Positions 53,074-63,149 of a stretch of DNA of 64,000 bases are shown here, piece by piece. Position 1 is the stretch's first letter, and the number at the start of each line of letters is the position of its first letter. The notes beneath the pieces were generated by a model that was given only the letters and a program-made list of their open reading frames with translations, was not told the DNA's origin and ran no database searches. The position numbers were made by a program, and so were the translations under genes. Source of the stretch: Arthrobacter sp. SLBN-83 (lineage in GTDB: Bacteria > Actinomycetota > Actinomycetes > Actinomycetales > Micrococcaceae); the NCBI RefSeq assembly GCF_006715285.1, contig NZ_VFMX01000001.1, forward strand, positions 3,720,001-3,784,000, in the 5' to 3' direction.

Positions 53074-54042
53074 GTGCGATCCCCCCAGTCCCCCGTCCTG
53101 TCCATCCATGGGCTCATCAAGGACGTAGGCCCCTTGTCCAGTATGGACGGCAAGATGCTTAGGGTTGTCAGCGGCGTTTCCCTCGTTGCGGAACGAGGAC
53201 AGGTAACTGCCCTTCTCGGCGCCAACGGTGCCGGGAAGACAACAACCCTCGAATGCGCCCAGGGCCTGCAGAAGCGTACCGGCGGCAGCATCTCGCTGCT
53301 GGGCCAGGACCCCGCAACTGCCGGCGCTGAGCTGCGCTCCCGCGTAGGTGTGATGCTCCAGGACGGCGGCCTCCCGCCGTCGGCCCGTCCCTTGCCGCTG
53401 TTGCGGCACATCGCCGGGCTGTACGCCCGCCCCTGGCCGCTGGAGGACCTGGTGGCCCGGCTGGGCATCGATACCTTCAGCCGCACCAGCGTCCGCAGGT
53501 TGTCCGGGGGCCAGAAGCAGCGGCTGGCGCTTGCCGCGGCCCTCATCGGACGGCCCGAAGTCCTGTTCCTTGACGAGCCCAGCGCCGGCCTGGACCCGCA
53601 GTCCCGGCAGCTCGTGTTCGACCTGATCGCCGAACTGCGCGACGGCGGCATGGGCATCATCCTGACCACCCACCTCATGGATGACGCCCAGCGCCTGGCG
53701 GACTACGTGTACATCATCGACGGCGGCCGCAACGTCGCCGAAGGAACCGTCCAGGAACTGCTGCAGCGCAGCCCGGCCACGGAACACGGCGCAGACCACG
53801 TCCGGACGCTCGCGTTTGAAGCACCCGCCGGACTCGACCTGGCTGCAGTGCTGCCGGACGACGTGGACTTCTCCGAAGCCCGGGCCGGCAGCTACACGGT
53901 GACCGGCGCGCTCACACCGCGCCACCTGTCCGCGCTGGCGCAATGGTGGGAAGCGAAGGGCATCATGCCGGCATCACTGAGCCTTGAGGCGCGTAGCCTT
54001 GAAGACGTCTTTTTGGACATTTCGGGAAAGGACATCCGATGA
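53074..54042 (+). CDS. ABC exporter ATP-binding protein
   Basis: A 322-residue ATPase (DrrA/CcmA-like): Walker A GANGAGKTT, signature LSGGQKQRLALAAAL, Walker B VLFLDEPSAGLD, THLMDDA, plus a C-terminal domain of about 90 residues. It matches the Rv1458c-type gene beside the mycobacterial suf and ctaA genes. Overlaps the permease gene by 4 bp. Substrate unknown. Confidence 0.9.
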   Translation: MRSPQSPVLSIHGLIKDVGPLSSMDGKMLRVVSGVSLVAERGQVTALLGANGAGKTTTLECAQGLQKRTGGSISLLGQDPATAGAELRSRVGVMLQDGGLPPSARPLPLLRHIAGLYARPWPLEDLVARLGIDTFSRTSVRRLSGGQKQRLALAAALIGRPEVLFLDEPSAGLDPQSRQLVFDLIAELRDGGMGIILTTHLMDDAQRLADYVYIIDGGRNVAEGTVQELLQRSPATEHGADHVRTLAFEAPAGLDLAAVLPDDVDFSEARAGSYTVTGALTPRHLSALAQWWEAKGIMPASLSLEARSLEDVFLDISGKDIR

Positions 54043-54806
54043 GCGGGGCAGCATTGCAGGAGACGCAGCAGCCGGCGTCCCTGGCGCGGCGCGTCCTGCT
54101 CCAGGGCAAATACGAGGCACTGACCATGCTGCGGAACGGCGAACAGCTGATCCTGGCGATCGTGCTGCCGCTGCTGGCACTCGTCGGCCTGACCGTGACC
54201 CCCTTCCTGGACGGCACGGGCTCCAGCCGCATCAACGTGGCCGTCCCGGGGATCCTGGCTCTGTGCGCCATGTCCACCGCCTTCACCGGGCAGGGCATCG
54301 CCACCGGTTTCGACCGCCGCTACGGCGTGCTCCGCTTTCTGTCCACCACGCCGCTGGGCCGGGGCGGGCTGATCGCAGGCAAAGTCATCTCTGTCCTGGC
54401 TGTCCTGTGCATCCAGGTAGTGGTGGTGGGCCTGGTTGCCCTTGCACTGGGATGGCAGCCGACGGCGGCGGGCTGGCTTCCGGGGCTGGCACTCCTTGCG
54501 CTGGGCGCCGCGGCGTTCACTGCCCTGGGGCTGCTGGTGGCCGGGACAGTCCGGCCGGAAGCGACGCTGGCCATCACAAACCTGCTCTGGATTCTTCTGG
54601 GGGCCATGGGCGGCATCGTGATCCCGGCCGAGCGGCTGCCTGCCGCGGCGCAGGCGGTGGTGCACTTCCTGCCGTCCGGCGCCCTGGGTGAATCGATGCG
54701 CGCCGCATTCCTGGGCGGGGCCGTGAACGGCGGCGCCGCCCTCATCCTGCTGCTTTGGACGGTTCTCGCCGGGGCTGCAGCCATCCGTTGGTTCAAGTGG
54801 AATTGA
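54039..54806 (+). CDS. ABC-2 type exporter permease
   Basis: A 255-residue membrane protein with six helices and the ABC-2 signature region around TLAITNLLWILLGAMGGIVIP. Pairs with the ATPase just upstream (ATGA overlap) and precedes heme A synthase by 7 bp, an order kept in mycobacteria (Rv1457c to Rv1456c). A role in respiratory-chain maturation is possible. Confidence 0.88.
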   Translation: MSGAALQETQQPASLARRVLLQGKYEALTMLRNGEQLILAIVLPLLALVGLTVTPFLDGTGSSRINVAVPGILALCAMSTAFTGQGIATGFDRRYGVLRFLSTTPLGRGGLIAGKVISVLAVLCIQVVVVGLVALALGWQPTAAGWLPGLALLALGAAAFTALGLLVAGTVRPEATLAITNLLWILLGAMGGIVIPAERLPAAAQAVVHFLPSGALGESMRAAFLGGAVNGGAALILLLWTVLAGAAAIRWFKWN

Positions 54807-54813
54807 GATAATC

Positions 54814-55776
54814 GTGACCACGGCTTCACGCCTTCCCCAGTTCGCCGGCCGCCTGGCCTCGCGGCTCCCCCGCACCGTGGACGTCCGCATCCGCCGGCTT
54901 GCCGTAGCGTCCCTGATCGGCCAGACGCTCCTGGTGGTCACCGGCGGCGCAGTCCGGTTGACCGCATCAGGCCTGGGCTGCCCCACATGGCCCCGCTGCA
55001 CCTCGGACTCGATTGTGAACACCCCCGAGATGGGCATCCACGGCTTCATCGAGTTCGGCAACCGGCTGCTGACGTTCGCGCTGGCCGCCGTCGCCGCCCT
55101 CATGCTGGTGTACCTGTGGAATCTGCGGAAGGAACGCAAAGACCTCTTCCTGCTGGCCCTTGGACTGCTCGCCAGCATCCCCGCACAAGCGGTGATTGGC
55201 GGCGTCACGGTCCTCACCAACCTCAACCCGTGGGTGGTGGGCCTGCACTTCATGGTGTCCATGGCCCTGGTGGTGTTCGCCACCCTGCTGGTGAACCGCG
55301 CGTTCGGCCGTACCGGCCGCTTCCTCGCCGCCCGTCCCGCCGCACTGCCTTCCGTGCTTCGCCCGGTGACAGCCGCCGTCGCCCTTTTCTCCGCCGTCGC
55401 CGTGATGCTCGGCGTGGTGGTCACGGGGGCCGGGCCGCACGCCGGTGACGCCAATGCTCCCCGCAACGACCTCGACTGGGACCTGTTCTCGCACATCCAC
55501 GCCGTGCCGGCCTACCTGGTCACCGCCGGTACCGTCGTGGCGCTGGTGCTGGTCTTCAGGCGACGCATCACCGGCAAGTTCCGCACCGCTGTGCTGATGC
55601 TCCTGGGCGTCACCATCCTCCAGGCCATCATCGGCTTCACGCAGTACTACAACGGCATCCCGGCGCTGCTGGTTGCCGCCCACATGCTGGGCGCGGCACT
55701 GCTGATGGCCGCATCCACCAACGCTTGGGATATCGCCCACTCCAGCGCGGTGGAAACGCGCAGCTCCGCAAGGTAG
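54814..55776 (+). CDS. ctaA: heme A synthase (COX15/CtaA)
   Basis: A 320-residue, eight-helix membrane enzyme oxidising heme O to heme A for cytochrome aa3. The heme-ligand histidines sit in IHGFIEFGNRLLTF, VVGLHFMVSMALV, FSHIHAVPAYLV and VAAHMLGAALL. A cysteine in the first external loop (GLGCPTWPRC) is typical. GTG start within the same unit as the ABC genes. Confidence 0.94.
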   Translation: MTTASRLPQFAGRLASRLPRTVDVRIRRLAVASLIGQTLLVVTGGAVRLTASGLGCPTWPRCTSDSIVNTPEMGIHGFIEFGNRLLTFALAAVAALMLVYLWNLRKERKDLFLLALGLLASIPAQAVIGGVTVLTNLNPWVVGLHFMVSMALVVFATLLVNRAFGRTGRFLAARPAALPSVLRPVTAAVALFSAVAVMLGVVVTGAGPHAGDANAPRNDLDWDLFSHIHAVPAYLVTAGTVVALVLVFRRRITGKFRTAVLMLLGVTILQAIIGFTQYYNGIPALLVAAHMLGAALLMAASTNAWDIAHSSAVETRSSAR

Positions 55777-55804
55777 ACGGTTGCAGTAAGCGGCCCGCCC
55801 ACGG

Positions 55805-55856
55805 ATTAACGGCAGGCGCCCCGGCCCCGATTGGGACCGGGGCGCCTGCCGTTAAT
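55805..55856. terminator. bidirectional terminator hairpin
   Basis: A perfect 20-bp stem (55805-55824 with 55837-55856) with a 12-nt loop, between convergent ctaA and the SulP-carbonic anhydrase gene. Confidence 0.9.
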
Positions 55857-55869
55857 GGTGCTGCCCGTG

Positions 55870-58140
55870 CTACCGGTCGGCCAAGGCCCTCCCCTGCAGC
55901 CCGGCGTCGAACTCCGCCTCCAGGTCCTCGAGACCGTCGGCATTGATGCGCAGGACCTTCGCCGTGGCAATGTCGTAGAACAGACCCACGGCCTGCACCT
56001 TTCCGGCCGCCAGCGCCGGCCCGGCCACCGGGTGTTCCTGCAGCTTGGCCAGCTGCAGGGCCACGTTGACCATGGCCAGCTGGTCCACCCTGCTGTAGCC
56101 GGCCGCCGCAGCCTGCCTGCCCACCGGATGCCCGGCCAGTAGTTCCGCGTAGCTCGGACGGACGTGGTCCAGCCAGCCCGTGAATGCCTGCCCCAGAGAG
56201 CTGTTGCCGCCGCCGTCAGCCTCCGCAATTACTGCCTTCATGGCACCGCAGTTGGAATGGCCGCAAATGACCAGGGACTGCACGCCAAGGCCGTTGACCG
56301 CGAAGGACAAGGCAGCGTCAATCGAAGCCTCCTGGCCCGCGTTGCTGCACACCACGTTGCCGATATTCCTCAGGGTGAGCAGGTCCCCCGGGCCGCTGCT
56401 GGTGATCAGGTTTGGGTTGAGGCGGGAATCCACGCAGGCCACGAACAAACCGTCTGGGTTCTGCGCGTCCGTCAGGTCAGTGACCAGCGGACGCACCTGA
56501 TGGGCAAACCGGCGGTGGTACTTGTTGATGCCCACCAGCAGCGGCACCTTGCGCGGCGGCAGCGGCAGTTCGGTGGCGTCCTCGCGCCGTGGGGCCTGGC
56601 TGGCAGCATCCCGGAACACGGTGTTGCCATGCTCTTCAAGGATCACCGTGGCACCCGTGGCCTCCTGCTGGCGCTGCCAGGCCAGCAGGGCCTCACGGAA
56701 CGAATGGTCCACGTAGTCGGCGTTGAGCTCCACCACCACGTCCGCCCCGGACGAAACGGACTGAAGTACCCCGTTGAGCTTCGGCAGCCCGAAGAAACTG
56801 CACGAGCCGCCGATGGTCACACGCCAGGGCGACGACGGCGCTGTGGGGCGGTGGGCACGGATGGGGGCGCGCAGTACACGCCACAGGACATGGGCGGCCG
56901 CGAGGGCCAGGCCGATCATGACCCCTTCAAGCAGGTTCAGGAACACCACGCACACCAGGGTCACGGCGTAAACGGCCAGGTCTCCGGTCCGATGGCTGGT
57001 GCGGATGTCCGCCAGTTTGATCAGCCGCCCGCCGATCACCACCAGCAAACCGGCCAGGACCGCCAGCGGGATCAGCTGGATCAGGCCTGCAAAGAGGGCC
57101 GAGAACGCGAGGACCCAGACGCCATGCAGAATCGCGGACATGCGGGTGGCGGCGCCCGCCTCCACGTTGGTGGCGCTGCGGACAATAACGCCTGTCACGG
57201 GCAGTCCGCCGAGGGAGCCCGAGACGATGTTCGCCGCGCCCTGGCCAATGAGCTCCCGGTTGAGATTGGTACGGGGGCCGGTCTGCATCTTGTCCACGGC
57301 CACGGCGGACAGGAGGGATTCGATGCTGGCGATCAGGGCCATGGTGAGAATGGCGAAGGCAAAGGCGCGCCAGTTTCCGCCAGGCAACTGCGGCAGGGCA
57401 ATGGCGTCAAGAATGGATCCGTCCAGGGAGATACGCTCCACACCGGGGGCGAACGCCACGGCCAGCGCAGTGCCCGCACCTACCGCTGCAAGAGGACCGG
57501 GCACCCGCTGCACAGCCGCCGGAAGGAACTTCCAACGCAGGAGGATTGCCACCACGGCAAAACCCAGCAGGGCGGCATGCAGTTCAAGGTTGGTGATGGC
57601 GGCGGGCAAGGCTGCGAGGTTTTCCAACGCAGATCCGGCGGGCTTGGCTCCGAGCAGCACATGGAGCTGCTGCAGGATGATGGTGACACCGATGCCCGCG
57701 AGCATGGCCTTGACCACTACCGGCGAGACGGCAAGGGCGGCGCGGCCCACGCGGCTGATTCCAAGAAGGAGCTGCACGACGCCGGCCGCGGCTGTGATGG
57801 CGCAGGTCACCCGCCAGCCGAATTCCTGGACCAGACCGGCCACGACGACGGTCAGACCCGCCGCGGGTCCGCTTACCTGCAGCGGTGAACCGCCAAGGCT
57901 TCCGGCGACGATTCCGCCAACGGCGGCGGCGATGAGTCCGGCCATGATGGGCGCTCCCGATGCGGCCGCAATGCCGAGGGAGAGCGGGAGGGCCACGAGG
58001 AACACCACCAGGGATGCCGGTACATCGGCGCCGAGGTGGCGAAGAATTGGAGCGCTGCGGAAGGAGAACCGACCGCGGTTTCCCCTCCCTGCTGGCGGGC
58101 TGTGGCAGGGGGCGGGCACGGCGGACGGACGGACTTCCAT
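55870..58140 (-). CDS. SulP anion transporter fused to beta-carbonic anhydrase
   Basis: A 756-residue fusion. Residues 30-430 form a SulP permease (VPASLVVFLVALPLSLGIAAASGAP, NRELIGQGAANIVSGSLGGLP). Then comes a short STAS-like stretch (about 450-530). Residues 540-756 are a beta-carbonic anhydrase with zinc ligands in CVDSRLNP and GHSNCGAMK. It probably imports bicarbonate and interconverts it with CO2 at the membrane. It sits between ctaA and ctaB but runs opposite to ctaA. Confidence 0.92.
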   Translation of the reverse strand: MEVRPSAVPAPCHSPPAGRGNRGRFSFRSAPILRHLGADVPASLVVFLVALPLSLGIAAASGAPIMAGLIAAAVGGIVAGSLGGSPLQVSGPAAGLTVVVAGLVQEFGWRVTCAITAAAGVVQLLLGISRVGRAALAVSPVVVKAMLAGIGVTIILQQLHVLLGAKPAGSALENLAALPAAITNLELHAALLGFAVVAILLRWKFLPAAVQRVPGPLAAVGAGTALAVAFAPGVERISLDGSILDAIALPQLPGGNWRAFAFAILTMALIASIESLLSAVAVDKMQTGPRTNLNRELIGQGAANIVSGSLGGLPVTGVIVRSATNVEAGAATRMSAILHGVWVLAFSALFAGLIQLIPLAVLAGLLVVIGGRLIKLADIRTSHRTGDLAVYAVTLVCVVFLNLLEGVMIGLALAAAHVLWRVLRAPIRAHRPTAPSSPWRVTIGGSCSFFGLPKLNGVLQSVSSGADVVVELNADYVDHSFREALLAWQRQQEATGATVILEEHGNTVFRDAASQAPRREDATELPLPPRKVPLLVGINKYHRRFAHQVRPLVTDLTDAQNPDGLFVACVDSRLNPNLITSSGPGDLLTLRNIGNVVCSNAGQEASIDAALSFAVNGLGVQSLVICGHSNCGAMKAVIAEADGGGNSSLGQAFTGWLDHVRPSYAELLAGHPVGRQAAAAGYSRVDQLAMVNVALQLAKLQEHPVAGPALAAGKVQAVGLFYDIATAKVLRINADGLEDLEAEFDAGLQGRALADR

Positions 58141-58353
58141 GGAATTTCCTTTGCTTCAGGGGAAGGGTCCGCTCCACCGTAAGCAGGAACCTGCGCTTAA
58201 TGACAGAAAAGGTGATGGATGTGACAAAAATGTCATGTCGTTGACCAGGGCAACAAATCTGCCGCCAGGGAAGCTCAACCGTGGAGCGGAGGGAAGTGCG
58301 GCCGGACAGCTTCAGGGGCGGCGGCACGCGTGGCCCGCCCGCTTAAACGAAAC

Positions 58354-58376
58354 AGCGGCCCCCGCGTGAAGCGGAA
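58354..58376 (-). terminator. possible terminator hairpin after ctaB
   Basis: AGCGGC and GCCGCT flank a 17-nt centre with further GC pairing, about 35 bp past the ctaB stop. It is weaker than the other hairpins in the window. The 270-bp gap holds no gene. Confidence 0.4.
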
Positions 58377-58410
58377 GCCGCTGCCTTTCAGCCCATATGG
58401 CTAGCCGGAG

Positions 58411-59367
58411 CTAGCCGATGATGGCATGCCCGATAAAAGGGTCCACCGCGAGGGCGATGAACAGCAGCGTCAGGTAGCTGATGGAGCCGTGGAACACCTT
58501 CATGGCGCGCTTGTCCGGGATGTCCTCGCGCTGCGCACGGCCGTACAGGGCGTGGGACTCATAGAGGAACCAGGCCCCCGCCAGGACGGCGGTAAGGGTA
58601 TAGACCCAGCCGGCGCCGCCTGCCGGGATCATCAGCAGCGAGCAGGCCACCATGGCCCAGGCGTACAGGACCACCTGGACGGACACCACCTTGGCGCCGG
58701 CGATGGCGCCAAGCATGGGGACGTTGGCGTTCCGGTAGTCCTCGCCGTAGCGCATGGACAGGGGCCAGTAGTGCGGCGGGGTCCACAGGAAGATCACCAT
58801 GAACAGGATGACGGCGGGCCACTCCACGGAATTGGTCACGGCGGCCCACGCAATCAGCACGGGGAAACAGCCCGCAGCACCGCCCCACACAATATTCTGC
58901 GCGGTGCGGCGCTTAAGGATCATGGTGTAGATGACCACGTAGAAGAAAATGGCCCCCAGCCCCAGCCAGGCCGACAGCGGGTTGGCACCGAACCAGAGGA
59001 TGGCGATGGCGGCTGCGCCAAGCAGCCATGAGAACACCAGCGCCTCGCGCGGGGTGACTTCACCGGTGACCAGCGGCCTGTTTTCCGTGCGGTGCATCAG
59101 CTTGTCGATGTCCCGGTCGATGTAGCAGTTGAAGGCTCCGGCGCTGCCGGCCGCAAAGGCTCCCCCCACCAGGGTGGCGAGGATCAGCCCGATGGACGGG
59201 AAGCCACGCTCCGCGTAGATCATGGTGGGCAGCGTGCTGACCAGGAGCAGCTCGATCACCCGCGGCTTGGTGAGGGCGAGATACGCCTTGGCCTTACGGG
59301 CAAACCCGGCGCCCGAGGCCCGGGATGCTTTCAGCGGCGTATCTGTTGTGCTCACGGTGGCAGTCAC
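58411..59367 (-). CDS. ctaB: protoheme IX farnesyltransferase (heme O synthase)
   Basis: A 318-residue UbiA-type membrane prenyltransferase adding a farnesyl chain to heme B, the step before CtaA. The Asp-rich motif is [21 protein letters not shown] second loop [20 protein letters not shown] follows. GTG 59367 is taken as start. An upstream reading adds 33 residues that do not look conserved. With ctaA and the SURF1 gene it serves cytochrome c oxidase. Confidence 0.92.
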   Translation of the reverse strand: MTATVSTTDTPLKASRASGAGFARKAKAYLALTKPRVIELLLVSTLPTMIYAERGFPSIGLILATLVGGAFAAGSAGAFNCYIDRDIDKLMHRTENRPLVTGEVTPREALVFSWLLGAAAIAILWFGANPLSAWLGLGAIFFYVVIYTMILKRRTAQNIVWGGAAGCFPVLIAWAAVTNSVEWPAVILFMVIFLWTPPHYWPLSMRYGEDYRNANVPMLGAIAGAKVVSVQVVLYAWAMVACSLLMIPAGGAGWVYTLTAVLAGAWFLYESHALYGRAQREDIPDKRAMKVFHGSISYLTLLFIALAVDPFIGHAIIG

Positions 59368-59877
59368 CCGTTCTGTGTGGCAGTTTGAGGCTGGCAGTGC
59401 AGCTCCGGTCGTGCGGCCCGGGCCCGGGCACGGCACAAAGGAAGGAAATGCATCAGGTGCGTGCAACAGCCGGGGAACCCCGGACGGCGATAGAGATGCA
59501 CGCCCGGCGTTGGCCTCCGAATATCATACCGCGCCGATGGCCGTGTCCCTGCCCCGCGATATGCGCATTTGATCGCTCACGCGCCCATTCGAGCAGATTA
59601 ACTCACGGCGTCGTGACGGTGATTCACAAAAGGGGAAATTGCGTCCATAACGTGAGATTTGGCCCGCCCGGAGTATGGATAAGAGCTAAGCTGTCACCAG
59701 ATCAGCACGCAGCAAGAAAGCGGTGGAATACGCATTCCCGCTGCTGTCCGTGACTGAATGCAAGGATCAACGTTTCGATGGCGGACGGCTGGTACACACC
59801 GCAGCGGGCGCCACACAGGCGCCCTCAACCGGATCCGGTGTACGGCCGCCGCCAGCACAGAGAGGGGCCCGGTTTTC
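59368..59877. promoter_or_regulatory. 510-bp divergent region between ctaB and tkt
   Basis: No gene seen. On the minus strand TATGAT (59523-59528) is a fair -10 for ctaB, giving a leader of about 150 nt with a small CCGGG/CCCGG hairpin near 59472-59484. On the plus strand TAAGCT (59687-59692) could be a -10 for tkt, but no -35 stands out. Confidence 0.4.
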
Positions 59878-62004
59878 GTGCCACATTTGGAAGAGCAAGA
59901 ACTGTCATGGACCAGCTTGGACCAGAAGGCGGTGGACACCATCCGCGTCCTGGCCGCCGACGCCGTGGAGAAGGTGGGCAACGGACACCCGGGAACCGCC
60001 ATGAGCCTGGCCCCGGCCGCCTACCTTCTCTTCCAGAAGCTGATGCGCCACGATCCGCGCGATCCGCAGTGGCTGGGCCGTGACCGGTTCGTCCTGTCCC
60101 CCGGCCACACGTCGCTGACCCTCTATATCCAGCTGTTCCTCTCCGGCTACGGTCTGGAACTGAAGGACCTGGAGGCACTGCGCACGTGGGGCTCGCTGAC
60201 CCCCGGCCACCCGGAGTACAAGCACACAGCCGGCGTTGAGATCACCACCGGCCCGCTGGGCCAGGGTCTGGCATCTTCGGTCGGCTTTGCATACTCCCAG
60301 CGCCGCCAGCGCGGCCTGTTCGACGCTGACGCTCCCGCCGGCCAGTCGCCGTTCGACCACACCATCTGGGTCATCGCCTCCGACGGCGACCTCCAGGAAG
60401 GCGTCACCGCCGAAGCCTCGTCGCTGGCCGGACACCAGGAACTCGGCAACCTCGTGGTCATCTACGACGAGAACCACATCTCCATCGAAGACAACACCGA
60501 CATCGCCTTCACCGAGGATGTGCTCAAGCGTTACGAAGCCTACGGCTGGCACACCCAGCGCGTGGACTGGACCCGCACCGGCGAATACAAGGAAGACGTC
60601 CAGGAGCTTTACAGCGCCCTGCTGGCAGCCAAGGCCGAGACCTCCAAGCCGTCCATCATCTCGCTGCGCACCATCATCGGCTACCCGGCCCCCAAAAAGC
60701 AGAACACCGGCAAGATCCACGGCTCCGCCCTCGGCGGCGACGAGGTCGCCGCACTGAAGGAAGTCCTCGGCTTCGACCCCGCCAAGTCCTTCGAGGTGGA
60801 CCAGGAAGTCCTGGACCACGCGCGCCAGGTAGTGGAGCGCGGCGCCGCGGAGCGCAAGGAATGGGAAGAATCCTTCACCGCATGGCAGGTAGCCAACCCC
60901 GAAGGCGCCGCACTCCTGCAGCGCCTCGAGGCCCAGGAACTGCCCGCCGACGTCGACGCAGCCCTCCCGGTCTTCCCGGCCGGCAAGGACGTCTCCACCC
61001 GCGCGGCATCGGGCAAGGTCCTGAACGCACTCGGCCCGGTCCTGCCCGAACTGTGGGGCGGTTCGGCCGACCTCGCCGAGTCCAACAACACCACCATCGA
61101 GGACTCGCCGTCCTTCGTCCCTGCTTCCAAGCAGACCGATGCATGGTCCGGAAACCCTTACGGCCGCGTCCTGCACTTCGGTATCCGTGAGCACGCTGCC
61201 GCCTCGATCGTGAACGGCATCACCCTGGCAGGCAACACCCGCGCGTTCTCCGGCACCTTCCTGATCTTCTCCGATTACCAGCGGCCCGCCATCCGCCTCG
61301 GCGCCCTGATGGGTGTGCCGTCCCTGTACGTCTGGACCCACGACTCCATCGGCCTGGGCGAGGACGGCCCCACCCACCAGCCGGTTGAGCAGCTCGCCTC
61401 ACTGCGCGCCATCGTGGGCCTGGACGTTGTCCGCCCCGGCGACGCCAATGAGGTGGCAGCGGCATGGAAGACCATGCTGGAAAACCACGCCAACCCTGCA
61501 GGCATCGTCCTAACCCGCCAGAACATCCCCACCTGGGAACGCGGCGAGGGCGACGCCGACGGCGATACCTTCGCGTCCACCGCGGGCGTGGCAAAGGGCG
61601 GCTATGTCCTGGCCGAGGCATCCAAGGACGGCGCCACCGTTCCGGCCGACGTCATCCTCATTGCCACCGGTTCCGAGGTCCAGCTGGCCGTCCAGGCCCG
61701 CGAAGCACTGCAGGCCGAAGGCATCGCAGCGCGGGTCGTGTCCATGCCGTGTGTTGAATGGTTCAAGAAGCAGGACGCCGCCTACCGCGAATCCGTCCTG
61801 CCCGCCGCCGTCAAGGCACGTGTCTCGGTTGAAGCAGGACTGGCCCTGGGTTGGCGGGAATTCGTCGGCGACGCCGGCCGTTCCGTCAGCCTCGAGCACT
61901 ACGGCGCTTCCGCCGACTACAAGCGGCTCTTCCAGGAGTTCGGCATCACGGCAGAAGCAGTTGCCGCCGCCGCCAAGGACTCCCTCGCCGCCACCCAGGC
62001 CTAA
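59878..62004 (+). CDS. tkt: transketolase
   Basis: A 708-residue thiamine-diphosphate enzyme of the pentose phosphate pathway moving two-carbon units between sugars. Motifs are [24 protein letters not shown], the ThDP site [19 protein letters not shown], and the second-domain [14 protein letters not shown] and [19 protein letters not shown] 59878, with AGAGGGG about 10 bp upstream, is the start. First gene of the tkt-tal-pgi operon. Confidence 0.95.
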   Translation: MPHLEEQELSWTSLDQKAVDTIRVLAADAVEKVGNGHPGTAMSLAPAAYLLFQKLMRHDPRDPQWLGRDRFVLSPGHTSLTLYIQLFLSGYGLELKDLEALRTWGSLTPGHPEYKHTAGVEITTGPLGQGLASSVGFAYSQRRQRGLFDADAPAGQSPFDHTIWVIASDGDLQEGVTAEASSLAGHQELGNLVVIYDENHISIEDNTDIAFTEDVLKRYEAYGWHTQRVDWTRTGEYKEDVQELYSALLAAKAETSKPSIISLRTIIGYPAPKKQNTGKIHGSALGGDEVAALKEVLGFDPAKSFEVDQEVLDHARQVVERGAAERKEWEESFTAWQVANPEGAALLQRLEAQELPADVDAALPVFPAGKDVSTRAASGKVLNALGPVLPELWGGSADLAESNNTTIEDSPSFVPASKQTDAWSGNPYGRVLHFGIREHAAASIVNGITLAGNTRAFSGTFLIFSDYQRPAIRLGALMGVPSLYVWTHDSIGLGEDGPTHQPVEQLASLRAIVGLDVVRPGDANEVAAAWKTMLENHANPAGIVLTRQNIPTWERGEGDADGDTFASTAGVAKGGYVLAEASKDGATVPADVILIATGSEVQLAVQAREALQAEGIAARVVSMPCVEWFKKQDAAYRESVLPAAVKARVSVEAGLALGWREFVGDAGRSVSLEHYGASADYKRLFQEFGITAEAVAAAAKDSLAATQA

Positions 62005-62028
62005 ACCCAAATTCCAGGAGATACAGCA

Positions 62029-63144
62029 ATGACTACTCCCACCCAGCAGCTCTCCGACGCCGGAGTTTCCATCTGGCTCGACGACCTCTCCCGCGGACGC
62101 CTGGAAACGGGCACCCTCCGCAAGCTCATCGAGGAAAAGAACGTGGTTGGTGTGACCACCAACCCGTCAATCTTCCACGCCGCCATCACGTCCGGCACTG
62201 ACTACGACCACATCATTGCCGGCAAGGCAGCAGAAGGTGCCAGCGTGGAGGACACGATCTTCGAGATCACCACCACCGACGTCGCCGATGCCTGCGACCT
62301 GTTCGCCCCCGTTGCCGCCGCCACCAAGGGCGTGGACGGGCGCGTTTCCATCGAAGTGGACCCGCGCCTCGCGTGGGACACGGCAGGAACCATCGCCGAG
62401 GCCAAGCACCTCTCCCAGCGCGTCAACAAGGACAACGTCCACATCAAGATCCCGGCGACCATCGAGGGCCTCGAAGCCATCACGGCAACCCTGGCCGAAG
62501 GCATCAGCGTCAACGTGACGCTGATCTTCTCCCTGGAGCGCTACCGCGCGGTCATCAACGCCTTCCAGTCCGGACTGGAACAGGCCAAGGAAAACGGTCA
62601 CGACCTCTCCAAGATCCACTCCGTCGCCTCGTTCTTCGTCTCCCGCGTGGACACCGAAATCGACAAGCGCCTCGACAAGATCGGCACTGACGAAGCCAAG
62701 GCTCTGAAGGGCAAGGCCGGTCTGGCAAACGCCCGCCTGGCCTACCAGGTCTACGAGGAACTCTTCGCCACCGAACGCTGGGCCCTGCTGGCCGACGCCG
62801 GCGCACTCCCCCAGCGCCCGCTGTGGGCCTCCACCGGTGTCAAGGACCCGGCCTACCCGGACACCCTGTACGTCACCGAACTGGTGGCGCCCGGCGTCGT
62901 GAACACCATGCCGGAGAAGACCCTGGACGCCACGTACGACCACGGCGTGGTCACCGGCGACACCATCAAGGGCACCTACGATGACGCCAACGCCACGCTC
63001 GACGCCCTGGAAGAGCTTGGCGTGTCCTACAACGAGGTCGTCGCACTCCTCGAAACCGAGGGCCTGGACAAGTTCGTGGCCAGCTGGAAAGAACTGCTGG
63101 CCGACGTCGAAGGCGCCCTCGCCTCTGCACGGAAGGCTTCCTAA
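62029..63144 (+). CDS. tal: transaldolase
   Basis: A 371-residue transaldolase moving three-carbon units between sugar phosphates. [12 protein letters not shown] near the start, [12 protein letters not shown], the Schiff-base lysine region [16 protein letters not shown], and [15 protein letters not shown]. Good AGGAGA ribosome site, 24 bp after tkt. Usually co-regulated with tkt and the oxidative branch genes that normally follow. Confidence 0.95.
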   Translation: MTTPTQQLSDAGVSIWLDDLSRGRLETGTLRKLIEEKNVVGVTTNPSIFHAAITSGTDYDHIIAGKAAEGASVEDTIFEITTTDVADACDLFAPVAAATKGVDGRVSIEVDPRLAWDTAGTIAEAKHLSQRVNKDNVHIKIPATIEGLEAITATLAEGISVNVTLIFSLERYRAVINAFQSGLEQAKENGHDLSKIHSVASFFVSRVDTEIDKRLDKIGTDEAKALKGKAGLANARLAYQVYEELFATERWALLADAGALPQRPLWASTGVKDPAYPDTLYVTELVAPGVVNTMPEKTLDATYDHGVVTGDTIKGTYDDANATLDALEELGVSYNEVVALLETEGLDKFVASWKELLADVEGALASARKAS

Positions 63145-63149
63145 CACCC

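Noticed and set aside
59905..61377. Minus-strand open frame of 490 codons inside tkt
   Set aside because: Antisense to a full-length transketolase with all motifs. No start signal and low-complexity Gly/Val composition.
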